The notes under the pieces were generated by a model. That model was not told the DNA's origin and did not search any database. It saw only the letters and a program-made list of their open reading frames with translations. Made by a program: the position numbers and the translations under genes. A DNA stretch of 64,000 nt from Pseudomonadota bacterium (GTDB taxonomy: Bacteria > Pseudomonadota > Alphaproteobacteria > Sphingomonadales > Govanellaceae), in assembly GCA_003577275.1 (NCBI GenBank), contig QEVO01000007.1, positions 1 to 64,000 on the forward strand, in the 5' to 3' direction. Below are positions 43,748 through 53,984 of this stretch, one piece after another (within the stretch, counting starts at the first letter, position 1; each line of letters opens with the position of its first letter).

Positions 43748-45931
43748 TCAGAACTTGAAGCGGGCGGTGCCGCCATAAGTTCGCGGCGCGCCGAAGGATT
43801 GGGTCGTATTGACAAAAATGGCGCTGCGGTCGTCAGCGTAGTTGACGTAAGTCTCGTCCGCCAGATTTTCCACCCAGGCGAACAGCTCCCAATGCTCGGT
43901 CACGATGCCAGCGCGCAGATTGACGAGGTGACGGCTATCGCCGCTCAAACGCGTGGTGTTTTGCGGCTCAAAAAATACCTTGCTGCGGTAATTCCAATCG
44001 GCGCGCGCGATGAAGTCGCCCCATGATCCGACCGGATAGGTGAACTGCGCGCCTAGCGCCGCCGTCCACTTGGGCGCCAGGTTGAGGTAGTTGCCGGCGC
44101 AATTGGGGGTAGTCAGCGCCGGCGGCGTTGCCCCCGGCGCCGGACATCCCGGAAAATCATCGTAGGTGGCGTCAAGATAACCGAGGCTGCCGTTTAGATC
44201 GAGATGCGGGCCAAGCACCGCGACGAATTCGGCCTCTATCCCGTAAATATCCGCCTTTGCCGCATTGTTGAGCGACACCCCGCCGCCGGTTATCTGGCTG
44301 AGCTGCAAATCCTTATAAGAGGTATAGAAACCCGCCAGGTTGAGACGAAGGCGCTGATCCAAAAGATCCGACTTGATGCCGATTTCATAGGAGGTGGCAT
44401 ATTCCGGATCAACTTCAAGATTGGATACGCCCGCAATAACGAAGTCGGTATTAAAACCGGCGCTCTTGAAGCCTTGCGCAAATCGCGCGTAGGTAGTGAC
44501 GGTTTCCGTCGCCTCATAGGAAAGCGAGATGGTTGGCGAGAAATCGTTGTCACGCCTTGCGGCGGAAAAATTAGTGCTGCCGAATATGCCCGTCATATCG
44601 TTCTGAATATGCATCGCCTCTTTTTTCTCGGTGACGAAGCGGCCGCCGATTTCCAGCGAAAGGCGGTCCGTTATAGCGGTATTGGTGTTGAAAAATACCG
44701 CGAAGCTTTCAGAATCAACGGCGCTGATCAGATCAATCGGCGGCTCGATGCCCGGGACCCCGGTTAGGAAATCACCCAGGGCAAAGTTCGAGAGATTGTC
44801 GGCCTTTTGATTGAAATAATAGCCCCCGACCACATAGCCGATCCGTTCGCCGATAGCGCCGGCGTAGCGGCTTTCCACCGAAACGGTTTTAACGTCGCTG
44901 CTGAAGAAGTCGACAAAGAAGCGAACCGGAACTTTGTCATCATCAAGGCCGGCGTCAAAGGACGACTCGCGATAAGCAACGATGGTAGTCCACTCACCCT
45001 CCCCAAGATCAACGTTGCTCGTCAGCGTTACCCCCCAGATATCGCGATCAAGAAAATTCGGCTGATCCTGGTTGACCGTGAACGGCGTTTGCTCGGAAGG
45101 ATCGTCAATGAAGGAAACATCGGCGACTTCGAAAAAAGCCGGCTCGCCGCGATCGATGAGCGCATCCGCGCTCAAGATAAACTCCACATGATCCGAAGCC
45201 TTAAGCCGCAGCTTGCCGCGAAAGGTCGCAAGATCCTCAGCATCCAGATCGGGACCGATATCGGAAATATTTTTTACATACCCGTCATGCTTGACATAGC
45301 CGCCGCTGATGGAACCATAAAGCTTATCCTCAATGAGCGGCCCCGAAACGTAGCCGCGCAGCCGGTAATAGTCATAGTTGCCGTATTGCGCCTCGAGCGT
45401 GCCGGTGGTTTCATCCGACGGCTCGCGGGTAATGATGTGGATGGCGCCGGCGATGGTATTCTTGCCAAACAGCGCCCCCTGGGGACCGCGCAGAACCTCT
45501 ATCCGCTCGATATCGATCAGGTCCTGGTTGAAATTCTCCGGCCGGCCCATATAGACGCCGTCGACATAATACCCCACGCCGGTTTCCACCCCCACGAAGC
45601 GGACCAATGTGGAAATGCCGCGGATGCTGACGAGACCTTGCAGGGAGCCGGCGATGCCGCCTGATTGGCTGGCATTGGGGATAAGGCTTAATACCTGGTC
45701 GAACGAATCAATCCCGGCGCGTTCCAGTTGCAGGCCGCTCAAGGCGCTGACCGCCAGCGGGGCATCCTGAATATTTTCCTCTATCTTGCGCGAGGTGATA
45801 ATGATTTCCTCAAGAGTATGCTCGGCGGCCCCGCTTGCCGTGGTCTCTGCAGCAGCCGGGGCGGCGCCCACCAAGACGGCGGCGACCGAAGCCGACCCCA
45901 GACACAAGCCAAGTATTTGAAATTTCTTCAT
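43748..45931 (-). CDS. TonB-dependent outer membrane receptor
   Basis: A 727-residue receptor. The signal peptide (MKKFQILGLCLGSASVAAVL...APAAA) is followed by a TonB-box-like LEEIIITSRK (about residue 42) and a plug domain with QDAPLAVSALSGLQLERAGI and EVLRGPQGALFGKNTIAGAI. A 22-strand barrel follows, ending GGTARFKF with a terminal Phe. This is the large FecA/iron-complex-like group whose ligands are often unknown. ATG 45931 follows GGAGGGG. It leads the operon with the two hydrolases and is divergent from an AraC/PchR-like regulator. Confidence 0.94.
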   Translation of the reverse strand: MKKFQILGLCLGSASVAAVLVGAAPAAAETTASGAAEHTLEEIIITSRKIEENIQDAPLAVSALSGLQLERAGIDSFDQVLSLIPNASQSGGIAGSLQGLVSIRGISTLVRFVGVETGVGYYVDGVYMGRPENFNQDLIDIERIEVLRGPQGALFGKNTIAGAIHIITREPSDETTGTLEAQYGNYDYYRLRGYVSGPLIEDKLYGSISGGYVKHDGYVKNISDIGPDLDAEDLATFRGKLRLKASDHVEFILSADALIDRGEPAFFEVADVSFIDDPSEQTPFTVNQDQPNFLDRDIWGVTLTSNVDLGEGEWTTIVAYRESSFDAGLDDDKVPVRFFVDFFSSDVKTVSVESRYAGAIGERIGYVVGGYYFNQKADNLSNFALGDFLTGVPGIEPPIDLISAVDSESFAVFFNTNTAITDRLSLEIGGRFVTEKKEAMHIQNDMTGIFGSTNFSAARRDNDFSPTISLSYEATETVTTYARFAQGFKSAGFNTDFVIAGVSNLEVDPEYATSYEIGIKSDLLDQRLRLNLAGFYTSYKDLQLSQITGGGVSLNNAAKADIYGIEAEFVAVLGPHLDLNGSLGYLDATYDDFPGCPAPGATPPALTTPNCAGNYLNLAPKWTAALGAQFTYPVGSWGDFIARADWNYRSKVFFEPQNTTRLSGDSRHLVNLRAGIVTEHWELFAWVENLADETYVNYADDRSAIFVNTTQSFGAPRTYGGTARFKF

Positions 45932-45995
45932 ACGACGTCCCCTCCCAAGGCAGGCGCGGATCCGCGACTTCCACATTGGCCAGTCTGCCTCTTGA

Positions 45996-46016
45996 GCGCA
46001 AATAAGTCTTTTGCGC
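45996..46016. promoter_or_regulatory. Inverted repeat in the TonB receptor/AraC intergenic region
   Basis: GCGCAAA (45996-46002) and TTTGCGC (46010-46016) form a dyad with 7-bp spacing, in the 177-bp divergent region. It is a plausible operator for the adjacent regulator, but AraC-type sites are usually direct repeats. Confidence 0.4.
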
Positions 46017-46108
46017 GGCGCACAGAGATGTTTTTCAAAAGCATTTTTTGGGAAATACTGTAGCCTAGATTGGCCCTGACGGGGCGCTCCCAGCCAGGAG
46101 ACGGGGAC

Positions 46109-47134
46109 ATGGATAAACTTACCGACATGACCGGACCCTATACCATATTCGACTGGTCGAACTTCGACGAACACTCGAAATATCTTCTGGGTGCGAATGC
46201 CGAGCCGGAATGGATTATTGAAAGTCCGCTGGGCACGGCCTCCAATTATAATCTCCACGCCGAGGTCGGATCAGGCCGGATGGAGTTCGTCGCGCTATTG
46301 CGCGGCTTGCGAGTGATCATCTTCGACTGCGCCTGGACCAACGGCAGAACATTCCACGTTGAGGATGGCGACTGGATCCGGTTCAATTTCAGCCTGTCGA
46401 TCGACATCGCCATGCATCTATCCAAAACGAAACTGGTCAATGCGGCCACGCCGTCGTGGCGCATCATCAACAACCTCCCCGGGTCGGAATGCATTGAGAT
46501 CATACCGCCGCACAGCAAGACGGTATGGGTAACCATCTGCTGCAAGCCGCCGTTCTTAAGCGAGCTTACCGGCATCGCGCTTGACGACATGCCGGACCTG
46601 CTGCGCTCGGCAATTCTGAACGACACTCACGACAGTTTTCATGAGCTATTCGATTTTACCGCCCGCCTTAATGCAATCACCGCCGATATCATCCGCACCG
46701 ACCTGACCGGCGGGCTGCGGATCTCATACATCGAAGCGCGGTCGATCGAGCTGTTGTGCCATGCGATCGATCATGTCATGCATTCCAATGAAGAACCCGC
46801 CCGCGTCCATCTGACGGCGGCAGATGAAAAGGCGCTGCATGAGGCCAAGCGCATATTGCTTTCGCAATTCGTTGACCCGCCTAGCGTTACCGCCCTCAGC
46901 CGCCGCCTGGGCCTCAATCGCAATAAGCTATATTATGGCTTCAAGGCGCTGCATGCGACGACGATTTCCGAATTTATCCAAGATCTGCGGCTGGACGAAG
47001 GTAAGCGACTTCTTTGCGAAACCGATCTTCCGGTAAGCGAAGTCGCCGACCGTGTCGGCTTTAGGCACCAGTGCAATTTCTCGACGGCAATGAAAAAGCG
47101 GTTTGGTCTGACCCCCAGCCAATTCCGCCGCTAA
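46109..47134 (+). CDS. AraC family regulator (PchR-like)
   Basis: A 341-residue regulator. The C-terminal double HTH (about 240-341) has SVTALSRRLGLNRNKLYYGF and LPVSEVADRVGFRHQCNFST ending FGLTPSQFRR. The NRNKLYYGFKALHATT form and the long N-terminal effector domain resemble PchR-type regulators of siderophore receptors. It is divergent from the TonB receptor and probably activates that operon when the imported ligand or a derivative is present. ATG 46109 follows AGGAG. Confidence 0.9.
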   Translation: MDKLTDMTGPYTIFDWSNFDEHSKYLLGANAEPEWIIESPLGTASNYNLHAEVGSGRMEFVALLRGLRVIIFDCAWTNGRTFHVEDGDWIRFNFSLSIDIAMHLSKTKLVNAATPSWRIINNLPGSECIEIIPPHSKTVWVTICCKPPFLSELTGIALDDMPDLLRSAILNDTHDSFHELFDFTARLNAITADIIRTDLTGGLRISYIEARSIELLCHAIDHVMHSNEEPARVHLTAADEKALHEAKRILLSQFVDPPSVTALSRRLGLNRNKLYYGFKALHATTISEFIQDLRLDEGKRLLCETDLPVSEVADRVGFRHQCNFSTAMKKRFGLTPSQFRR

Positions 47135-47248
47135 AACGGCGCGCCCAATGCGGCGGGTGATTGCTCAAATGCGATCTATTCCTTAACCAACCCTTAAACC
47201 ACCAGTCCTTATTTTAACGCTCGCAAACCATATACGGGATGGCGACGC

Positions 47249-47914
47249 TTGCGGACGAAACCCCACTTGTTTCTGGCGATCGGCCTGATCTGCGGGCTCT
47301 TGCTGTCGTTGCCGGCGGCGGCCGGCAAAAAGACATATGAAGGCCTGACGGAGCTGTTGAAAACCATTGCCAAGGACCCGGCGGTGATCGCCGCCGTGCG
47401 GGCGCAGAACCACCAGCATCAGGCGCTGACCATCGACGAAATTTATCAAACCGACGCCCAATGGGTGGCCGAAACCAAGGTTGCCGGCCGCCCCACCATC
47501 GATGCCCTCCTGCATCACCCCGCCTCGCTGGCGCTGCGCCATCATGCTGAGAAGGCTGGAGTGGTCGAACCGTTGTTCGTCACCGACAATCGCGGCCTGC
47601 TGGTCGCCGCCAGCGACTTGACCTATCGCTTTCTGATGGACGAGACCGGGCTGTGGCAGCAGGCGTTCGTCAAGCGCCCCGGCATCGTGCTGACCACGCC
47701 CGCCGCCTGGCATGACGCCATGAACGGCGATGATGAGCGGTTGTGGATGAGCCTAGGAGTGCGCGACCCCAATACTCAGGATGTGATCGGCGTCGTCAGC
47801 GTGGAAATAAAAAAGCCAGCGGAAGTCAAAGCCGTCAACGGCGAAACGCCGCCGCCAGCTCCACATGCGGCGACCATAAAAACTGATCCACCGGCTGCGC
47901 CGCGCGGCAACTAA
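47249..47914 (+). CDS. Secreted Cache/PDC-like domain protein
   Basis: A 221-residue exported protein. The signal peptide (MRTKPHLFLAIGLICGLLLS, cut near AAA-GK) precedes a domain resembling PDC/dCache sensors: VVEPLFVTDNRGLLVAASDL, TYRFLMDETGLWQQAF and DPNTQDVIGVVSVEIK. There is no kinase or other output domain, and no second membrane helix. The tail is Pro/Ala-rich. The start is a TTG at 47249, as the nearby ATG is out of frame. The last 80 bp overlap the convergent methyltransferase gene. Confidence 0.65.
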   Translation: MRTKPHLFLAIGLICGLLLSLPAAAGKKTYEGLTELLKTIAKDPAVIAAVRAQNHQHQALTIDEIYQTDAQWVAETKVAGRPTIDALLHHPASLALRHHAEKAGVVEPLFVTDNRGLLVAASDLTYRFLMDETGLWQQAFVKRPGIVLTTPAAWHDAMNGDDERLWMSLGVRDPNTQDVIGVVSVEIKKPAEVKAVNGETPPPAPHAATIKTDPPAAPRGN

Positions 47915-49048
47915 ATCCGGCATCCAAAAGGACGCGGGCGTCCCGGGCGAAGGTCGCGGGATTGCAGGAAATCATCACCACCGTCGACACCGTTGAAGCG
48001 GCCAGCGCCGCCACCTGGGCCTGTGCCCCGGCGCGGGGCGGGTCGACGATGGCGGCGTCATACCCCTGAAGCTCCACCGGTAAGAGCGGATTGCGAAACA
48101 GATCACGCCGCTCAACCACGACCTTGCGGCCGCTCCGCCGCACTGCATCGCTCAGCGCGCGCACCGCGGCGGCGTCACTTTCAACGGCATGGACCAGCGA
48201 CGCTTGCGGCAGCGACAAAGCGAAGGTGCCAACCCCGGCAAAGAGATCGACCACGCGGGCCGCCTTGTCCACCGCTTGTTGCACGATATCAATCAGCGCC
48301 GCCTCGCCCTCCCGTGTTGCCTGTAAAAAGCCCGCAGGCGGCAGCGTTATCTCGCCAGCGGCAAACCGCACCACCGGAGCGCGCCGCTCCACGATGGTTT
48401 CGCCATCAGAAGAAAGCCGCGCGAAATTCCCCGCCGCCGCCAGCGCGGCCAGTGCCGCCAGACCTTCTGCTCCCGCTGCCTTGACGCCGTTTAGCGCCAC
48501 ATCCAGCCCGCGGTCTGTCAGCGTCAGCGTCGCCGCGGCCTCTCGAGACACCAGGGCGGCAAGGTGGGCGCGCAAGAGCGGCAGCGCGGCGACGATTTCC
48601 GGCCGCAACACCGGGCAGGCCGTCACCTCCACCAGGCGATGGCTGCGCCGCTCGGCAAAACCGACGATCAATCCCCGCGCCGCACGCTTCATGGTAAAAC
48701 GCGCCCGCCGGCGACTGGCGGGCGGGCTGACGAGGGGATCGAGCAGCGGAATCTCCAGCCCGCGATGGGACAGCGCTGTCGCCACCACCTGCCGCTTCCA
48801 GGCGCGATAAGGGTCGGCGGCCAGATGTTGCAGGGCGCAGCCGCCGCAAACGCCGAAATGGGGACAGACGGGGGCGATGCGGTCGGGGCTTTCTTGTTCG
48901 ACGGCGATCAACTCGCCCCGCTCGCCGTCCATCCGCACCCGCGCCCGCTCGCCGGGAAGCGTGAACGGCACATAAAGCGGCTTGCCATCCACCTGGGCGA
49001 TCCCATCGCCCTGCGCGCCCAGGCTAGCGATGACCACCGTTCGCTCCG

Positions 49049-49052
<4 letters not shown>
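47835..49052 (-). CDS. TrmA/RlmD-type RNA (uracil-5)-methyltransferase
   Basis: A 405-residue SAM-dependent methyltransferase. An N-terminal TRAM-like part is followed by the iron-sulfur motif CPHFGVCGGCALQHL (about residues 62-76). The SAM-binding VDLFAGVGTFALSLP and IVDPPRAGAQAQVAALAA and the catalytic-cysteine MISCNPATFARD follow. Members methylate U747/U1939 of 23S rRNA or U54 of tRNA; the site here is unknown. It starts 3 bp into the tlyA stop region (ATGA-type overlap). Confidence 0.9.
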
Positions 49053-49795
<743 letters not shown>

Positions 49796-49815
49796 GATGG
49801 TTAAGTGGGATTCAG

Positions 49816-49894
49816 ATGGATTGCTTCGTCACTACGTTCCTCGCAATGACGATGATGAAATACCGTCATTGCGAGCGTCAGCGAAGCAATCCAT
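49816..49894. repeat. Dispersed inverted repeat downstream of dxs
   Basis: ATGGATTGCTTCG...CTCGCAATGACG is repeated inverted as CGTCATTGCGAGCGTCAGCG...AATCCAT across an 11-nt centre. The CGTCATTGCGAGC-GCGAAGCAATCCA sequence is a common mobile palindrome in alphaproteobacteria. It fills the dxs-tlyA gap and may act as an intercistronic hairpin. Confidence 0.8.
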
Positions 49895-49942
49895 GTTGCA
49901 ACATGGCAAGAAGAAGACACGGCAAACACCGCCCCGGCCCCG

Positions 49943-51883
49943 TCAGGCGTTGAGCGCGGACTTCAAATCGTTGCGCCGCATGGTCCGCAAGACCTCGGCG
50001 ACGATCTGCGGCGCATTAAGCCCGGCGATGTCATACATGCGATAGGGCGTATCCTGATCAATGAATACGTCGGGCAGCATCATCGGCCGCACCTTTAGCC
50101 CAGCCTCCAGCAATCCGGTTTTGGCAAGGTAATCGAGCACATGGGCGGCGAAGCCGCCCACCGCGCCCTCCTCCACGGTGAGCAAGATTTCATGCTCGCG
50201 GGCCAGGCGGGTCACCAGGTCCACGTCCAGCGGCTTGGCGAAGCGGGCGTCGGCCACCGTCACGGAGATGCCGCGCGCCTGCAACTCATCCGCCGCCTTA
50301 AGACATTCGGCTAACCTTGTGCCAAGGCTCAAGATTGCAACGTTTGTTCCTTCCCTTAAGATGCGCCCTTTGCCGATCTCCAGGGGCGTACCGAGCGCCG
50401 GCAGCGGCACGCCTATCCCTTCTCCCCTGGGATAGCGGAAGGCTGATGGCCGGTCATCGATGGCCGCAGCGGTGGCTACCATATGGACCAATTCCGCCTC
50501 ATCAGCCGCCGCCATGACCACGAAATCAGGCAAGCTCGCCAGGTAGGTGATGTCGAACGCGCCGGCATGGGTCGGGCCGTCGGCGCCCACCAGTCCGGCG
50601 CGATCGATGGCGAAGCGCACCGGCAGGCGCTGGATCGCCACGTCGTGCACCACCTGGTCATAGGCGCGCTGCAAAAAGGTCGAATAGATCGCCGCGAACG
50701 GCTTCATGCCCTCGGCGGCCAGGCCGGCGGCAAAGGTCACGGCGTGCTGCTCAGCGATGCCGACATCGAAGAAGCGCCTGGGAAATTCACTGGCGAACAG
50801 ATCAAGCCCGGTGCCCGAGGGCATGGCGGCGGTGATAGCCACGATCTTGTCGTCGCGCCGCGCCTCGGCCATCAGCGCCTCGGCAAACACCTTGGTGTAG
50901 CTGGGAGCGGCGGCTGTGCCCTTGGCTTGCGCCCCGGTCACCACATCAAACTTGCCGACGCCGTGGTATTTATCCTCGGCCGCTTCCGCCGGCGGGTAGC
51001 CCTTGCCTTTCTTGGTCACCACGTGGACCAGGATCGGCCCCCGATCGGCCTTACAGACGTTTTCCAGGACCGGCAGCAGGTGATCCAGGTTATGGCCGTC
51101 GATGGGGCCAACGTAATAAAAGCCCATTTCCTCAAACAGCGTGCCGCCGGTGGCAAATCCCCGGGCGTACTCCTCGGCCCGCTTGGCGGTGCGGGTGATG
51201 GGCTCGGGCAGGATGCTGACGATCTCCTTGGCGACATCGCGCAATCCCAGGTACGAGCGCGATGACAACAGCCGCGCCAGATAGGCGCTCATCGCCCCCA
51301 CCGGCGGAGCGATGGACATGTCGTTGTCATTGAGGATGACGATCAGCCGCGAGCCTAGGTGTCCGGCATTATTCATCGCCTCATAAGCCATGCCGGCGCT
51401 CATGGCGCCGTCGCCGATGACCGCGATCACCCGCTCGTCGGTGCCGCGCAGGTCGCGCGCCACCGCCATGCCCAGGGCCGCCGAAATCGAGGTCGAGCTG
51501 TGAGCGGCGCCAAACGGATCGTAGTCGCTTTCGGCGCGCTTGGTGAAACCGGAAAGCCCGCCGCCCTGGCGCAGGGTGCGGATGCGTTGACGGCGGCCCG
51601 TGAGAATCTTATGGGGATAGGACTGGTGGCCGACGTCCCAAATCAGCTTGTCCTTCGGCGTATCGAACACATAATGGAGGGCAACGGTCAACTCAACCAC
51701 CCCCAGCCCCGCGCCCAAGTGGCCGCCGGTGACCGATACCGCGTCGATCATCTCGGCCCGCACCTCGTCCGCCAGCTCCTGGAGCTGGGACGGTTTCAAC
51801 TTCTTGATGTCGCTGGGGCTATCGACGGTATCGAGAAGCGGCGTCTTAGGCTTTGAACTCAATGGTTCCACCGGGGGGTTCAC
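49943..51883 (-). CDS. dxs: 1-deoxy-D-xylulose-5-phosphate synthase
   Basis: A 646-residue thiamine-diphosphate enzyme that condenses pyruvate and glyceraldehyde 3-phosphate, the first step of the MEP isoprenoid pathway. The ThDP-binding motif is [22 protein letters not shown] ([16 protein letters not shown], about residues 155-170). Other motifs are the H-containing [15 protein letters not shown] and [15 protein letters not shown]. The N-terminal tail (1-29) is slightly longer than usual. It ends the ispA-dxs pair, 9 bp after ispA. Confidence 0.96.
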   Translation of the reverse strand: MNPPVEPLSSKPKTPLLDTVDSPSDIKKLKPSQLQELADEVRAEMIDAVSVTGGHLGAGLGVVELTVALHYVFDTPKDKLIWDVGHQSYPHKILTGRRQRIRTLRQGGGLSGFTKRAESDYDPFGAAHSSTSISAALGMAVARDLRGTDERVIAVIGDGAMSAGMAYEAMNNAGHLGSRLIVILNDNDMSIAPPVGAMSAYLARLLSSRSYLGLRDVAKEIVSILPEPITRTAKRAEEYARGFATGGTLFEEMGFYYVGPIDGHNLDHLLPVLENVCKADRGPILVHVVTKKGKGYPPAEAAEDKYHGVGKFDVVTGAQAKGTAAAPSYTKVFAEALMAEARRDDKIVAITAAMPSGTGLDLFASEFPRRFFDVGIAEQHAVTFAAGLAAEGMKPFAAIYSTFLQRAYDQVVHDVAIQRLPVRFAIDRAGLVGADGPTHAGAFDITYLASLPDFVVMAAADEAELVHMVATAAAIDDRPSAFRYPRGEGIGVPLPALGTPLEIGKGRILREGTNVAILSLGTRLAECLKAADELQARGISVTVADARFAKPLDVDLVTRLAREHEILLTVEEGAVGGFAAHVLDYLAKTGLLEAGLKVRPMMLPDVFIDQDTPYRMYDIAGLNAPQIVAEVLRTMRRNDLKSALNA

Positions 51884-51892
51884 TCGCGCTGT

Positions 51893-52795
51893 CTATTTGT
51901 TGCGCTTTATAGCAAATCGGGCAACGTCGCGCAAAAGCTCCGCCGCCGAGCCAAAAACATCCAGGTATTCAATGGCTTGATTGGTCAGGATTTCCGCCTG
52001 GGTGCGCGCCCGCTCGACCCCGAGGGCGGTGACGAACGTCGCCTTGCCGGCCGCCTGGTCCTTGCCGGTGTCCTTGCCCAGCGTGGCGGCATCGCCCTCG
52101 ATGTCCAACAGATCGTCGGCGATCTGAAACGCCAGCCCCATGTCGCGGGCGTAGCCGCGCAGGGCATGGCGCTTGTCCATCGGCGCACGACCCAATATTG
52201 CCCCTGCTTCCACCGAAAAGCCCATCAAGGCCCCGGTTTTCATCTGCTGCAGACGGGTGATGGCGCTCAAATCCATGGCCTCGGTTTCGGCCACCAGATC
52301 AATCATCTGGCCGCCCACCATGCCATGAAAACCGCCGGCGACGGCCAGCGAGCGCACCAGTTCCAGGCGCACCCGAGGATCGCTGTGGGTCGCCTCCTCG
52401 GCCAGGATTTCAAAGGCATAGGTCAAGAGGGCATCGCCGGCCAGCACCGCCGTCGCCTCGTCAAAGATCTTGTGCACCGTCGGCTTGCCGCGCCGGGTAT
52501 CGGCATCATCCATGCACGGCAGATCATCGTGGATGAGGGAATAGGTGTGCACGAACTCCACCGCGGCGGCGACCCTGAGCGAACAGTCGCGAGCGACGCC
52601 GAACAAATCGGCGCTCGCCACCACCAGAAATGGGCGCAACCGCTTGCCGCCGGCGAGCACGGCATATTTTACGGCATCGGCAAGCCGGGCTTCATGGCCC
52701 TCGGCCACCGGCAGGAGCTTTTCCATCCGCCGCTCCACCAAGCGGGCCACCTCGTTTAACGCCGCCTCACCGCCAACTTTTGTCCCCACGGTCAT
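51893..52795 (-). CDS. ispA: Polyprenyl synthetase (farnesyl diphosphate synthase)
   Basis: A 300-residue trans-prenyltransferase. The first aspartate-rich motif is LIHDDLPCMDDADTRRG and the second FQIADDLLDIEG, both needed for Mg-diphosphate binding. KTGALMGFSVEAGAILG matches short-chain FPP synthases. It supplies C15 diphosphate from the IPP/DMAPP made by the MEP route. The stop is 9 bp before dxs and the start overlaps the xseB stop by 4 bp. Confidence 0.94.
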   Translation of the reverse strand: MTVGTKVGGEAALNEVARLVERRMEKLLPVAEGHEARLADAVKYAVLAGGKRLRPFLVVASADLFGVARDCSLRVAAAVEFVHTYSLIHDDLPCMDDADTRRGKPTVHKIFDEATAVLAGDALLTYAFEILAEEATHSDPRVRLELVRSLAVAGGFHGMVGGQMIDLVAETEAMDLSAITRLQQMKTGALMGFSVEAGAILGRAPMDKRHALRGYARDMGLAFQIADDLLDIEGDAATLGKDTGKDQAAGKATFVTALGVERARTQAEILTNQAIEYLDVFGSAAELLRDVARFAIKRNK

Positions 52796-53040
52796 TCTTC
52801 CACGTCGAGCGGCGTGGTTTTGATCCCGGCGCCGGTTTCGGTGATCTTGCGAATGCGCATTTCGGCGTCCTTCAGCTTGGCCTCGCAGAGCTGGCGCAGC
52901 TGAGTGCCGCGGGTGTAGAGATCGATGGAAGATTCCAGGGAGGCGCTGCCGCTTTCCAACTGGTGGACGATGCTCTCCAGTTCCTTAAGCGCCTCCTCGA
53001 AGGACAGCGCCGTGATCTCCCCCGGCAGTTCCTTGGTCAT
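52792..53040 (-). CDS. xseB: Exodeoxyribonuclease VII small subunit
   Basis: An 82-residue helical protein (MTKELPGEITALSFEEALKE, then LESIVHQLESGSASLESSID). It binds the large XseA nuclease subunit, which is not in the window. The family's SFEEALKELE...LExG pattern is clear. Its ATGA overlap with ispA shows translational coupling; the xseB-ispA-dxs order is common. Confidence 0.95.
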   Translation of the reverse strand: MTKELPGEITALSFEEALKELESIVHQLESGSASLESSIDLYTRGTQLRQLCEAKLKDAEMRIRKITETGAGIKTTPLDVEE

Positions 53041-53053
53041 CGTTACAATCCTT

Positions 53054-53980
53054 TCAGCCCGCCATCAGCGCCCCGACATGGGCCGTCACCGATCGCCCCA
53101 GCGCCGCCAGATCATAGCCGCCTTCCAGCATCGAGACGACCCGGCCGCCGCATAATTTGCGGGCGCGGGCGCAAATCTGCCTGGTCACCCAGGCGTAGTC
53201 TTCCTCATGCAAGCGCAAGTTGGCCAATGGATCATCCTGATGGCCGTCAAAGCCCGCCGAAATAAACAGGAAATCAGGAGCGAAGGCATCGAGCGCCGGC
53301 AGAATGACATCCGCGTAGGCGGCCCGGAATAGCGGACCGCCGGAGCCCGGGTCAAGGGGCGCGTTGACGATGACGCCCTTACCCTTGTCGCGCACACTGC
53401 CGGTTCCCGGATAAAGCGGCCACTGGTGCGTGGAAGCATAGAAGAAATCGCCATCGCCGGCCGCCACGGTCTGGGTGCCGTTGCCATGATGGACGTCAAA
53501 GTCAATCACCGCCACCCGTTGGAAACCATGGGACGCGCGGGCGTGAAGAGCGGCAACCGCGATGTTATTGAACAGGCAAAAGCCCATGGCCTGAGCCGGT
53601 TCGGCATGGTGCCCCGGCGGGCGGATGGCGCAAAAGGCGTTGTCGACCTCCCCCTTGGCCACCGCATCGACCGCCGCCGAGCCTGCCCCGGCGGCCCGAA
53701 GCGCCGCTTCCCGAGATCCCGGCGAGACCACGGTATCGGCGTCAAGCCGGGCGTAGCCGGCCGTAGGTATGGCGGCCAGCACCGCTTCGATGTAGGCCGC
53801 CGGATGCACCCGCAGCAGATCTTCCCGCTCGGCGAGCGGCGCTTCATGATGGACAAGTCCGGCGAAGGCCTCGTCGGCCAGCACCTCCATGACGGCGCGC
53901 AGGCGTTCGCTGCGCTCGGCATGGCCGGGGCCGGTATCGTGCCGCAGGCAGGCGTTATGAGTAAAAAGCGCGGTTGTCAT
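53054..53980 (-). CDS. Histone deacetylase family (acetylpolyamine/APAH-like) protein
   Basis: A 308-residue zinc deacetylase-fold enzyme. Zinc and catalytic motifs are GHAERSERL, RPPGHHAEPAQAMGFCLFNN and DFDVHHGNGTQ, and ISAGFDGHQDDPLANLRL near the end. Bacterial members deacetylate acetylpolyamines, acetoin-like or other amides; the substrate is unknown. It lies 4 bp after the fadD stop and 13 bp before xseB, so it may be in a fadD-HDAC-xseB-ispA-dxs transcript. Confidence 0.92.
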   Translation of the reverse strand: MTTALFTHNACLRHDTGPGHAERSERLRAVMEVLADEAFAGLVHHEAPLAEREDLLRVHPAAYIEAVLAAIPTAGYARLDADTVVSPGSREAALRAAGAGSAAVDAVAKGEVDNAFCAIRPPGHHAEPAQAMGFCLFNNIAVAALHARASHGFQRVAVIDFDVHHGNGTQTVAAGDGDFFYASTHQWPLYPGTGSVRDKGKGVIVNAPLDPGSGGPLFRAAYADVILPALDAFAPDFLFISAGFDGHQDDPLANLRLHEEDYAWVTRQICARARKLCGGRVVSMLEGGYDLAALGRSVTAHVGALMAG

Positions 53981-53984
53981 GGGC

